Below, piece by piece: positions 61,433-64,000 of a stretch of 64,000 nt of DNA. This stretch comes from Terfezia claveryi (Eukaryota > Ascomycota > Pezizomycetes > Pezizales > Pezizaceae), in NCBI GenBank assembly GCA_015179025.1, contig WHUX01000209.1, positions 27,300-91,299 of the forward strand, given 5' to 3'. Positions within the stretch are counted from its first letter, which is position 1. Each line of letters begins with the position of its first letter. The notes under the pieces are model-generated. The model saw nothing but the letters and a program-made list of their open reading frames with translations, ran no database searches and was not told the DNA's origin. Position numbers and translations under genes: made by a program.

Positions 61433-64000
<2,568 letters not shown>

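Overview
The window is nuclear DNA of a filamentous ascomycete (Pezizomycotina). The evidence is the gene content (Mif2/CENP-C, Pcf11, Yme2, Ggc1, Rpn8, Rvb2, a KDM4-type demethylase, a DUF3128/Emi1-like protein), introns mostly of 50-110 nt with GTRNGT donors, and single-copy housekeeping genes about 1-3 kb apart. Intron density is high for this group (17 coding exons in an M1 aminopeptidase, 11 in a PUF gene, 8 in YPT1), which would suit an early-diverging lineage such as Pezizomycetes or Orbiliomycetes. The species cannot be named from sequence alone. No tRNA, rRNA, CRISPR or bacterial operon was seen.

Layout. 1-16.5 kb: tubulin cofactor B (+), MIF2 (-) divergent from RNH201 (+), ADK1 (-) divergent from RPN8 (+), then a Pns1/choline-transporter-like gene (-). 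18-30.5 kb: a Rab GTPase (+), a 1083-aa RGG/coiled-coil protein of unknown function (-), a small WW-domain protein (+), and an 11-exon PUF protein (-). 31-39.2 kb: an S9 prolyl-oligopeptidase-like hydrolase (-), the mitochondrial GTP/GDP carrier GGC1 (-), and PCF11 (+). 39.2-42 kb: a gene-free stretch with a pogo-like TIR element and AT-rich repeats. 42-53.6 kb: YME2 (-), RVB2 (-) divergent from an Emi1-like twin-CX9C gene (+), a cytosolic HSP70 (-) with heat-shock elements, and APC15 (-). 53.9-64 kb: M1 aminopeptidase (+), YPT1/Rab1 (+), and the 3' part of a KDM4-type JmjC/PHD demethylase (-) that runs off the right edge. These are housekeeping genes with no shared pathway. For most multi-exon genes I joined exons by hand, and the reading frame closed exactly at every junction.

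The most unusual signal is not a gene. At least nine tiny insertions of 8-32 bp all begin at the same point (TAGTCTGG, extending up to TAGTCTGGTTGGCACAAGCC), end at different points, and are each flanked by a direct repeat of 9-11 bp. One end is fixed, the other is variable, and each has its own target duplication. This looks like a family of micro-insertions made by target-site-duplicating integration, for example abortive target-primed reverse transcription. All nine lie between 30.9 and 58 kb in non-coding DNA, and one has inserted into the pogo-like element. I do not recognise it as a described family. Other points of note are a GC-AG intron, coding exons of 9-11 nt, stop-free introns that hide in open reading frames, a CENP-C with an expanded Lys/Glu/Ala-rich middle, and a G-rich repeat encoding an RG tail just before a Rab prenylation motif.
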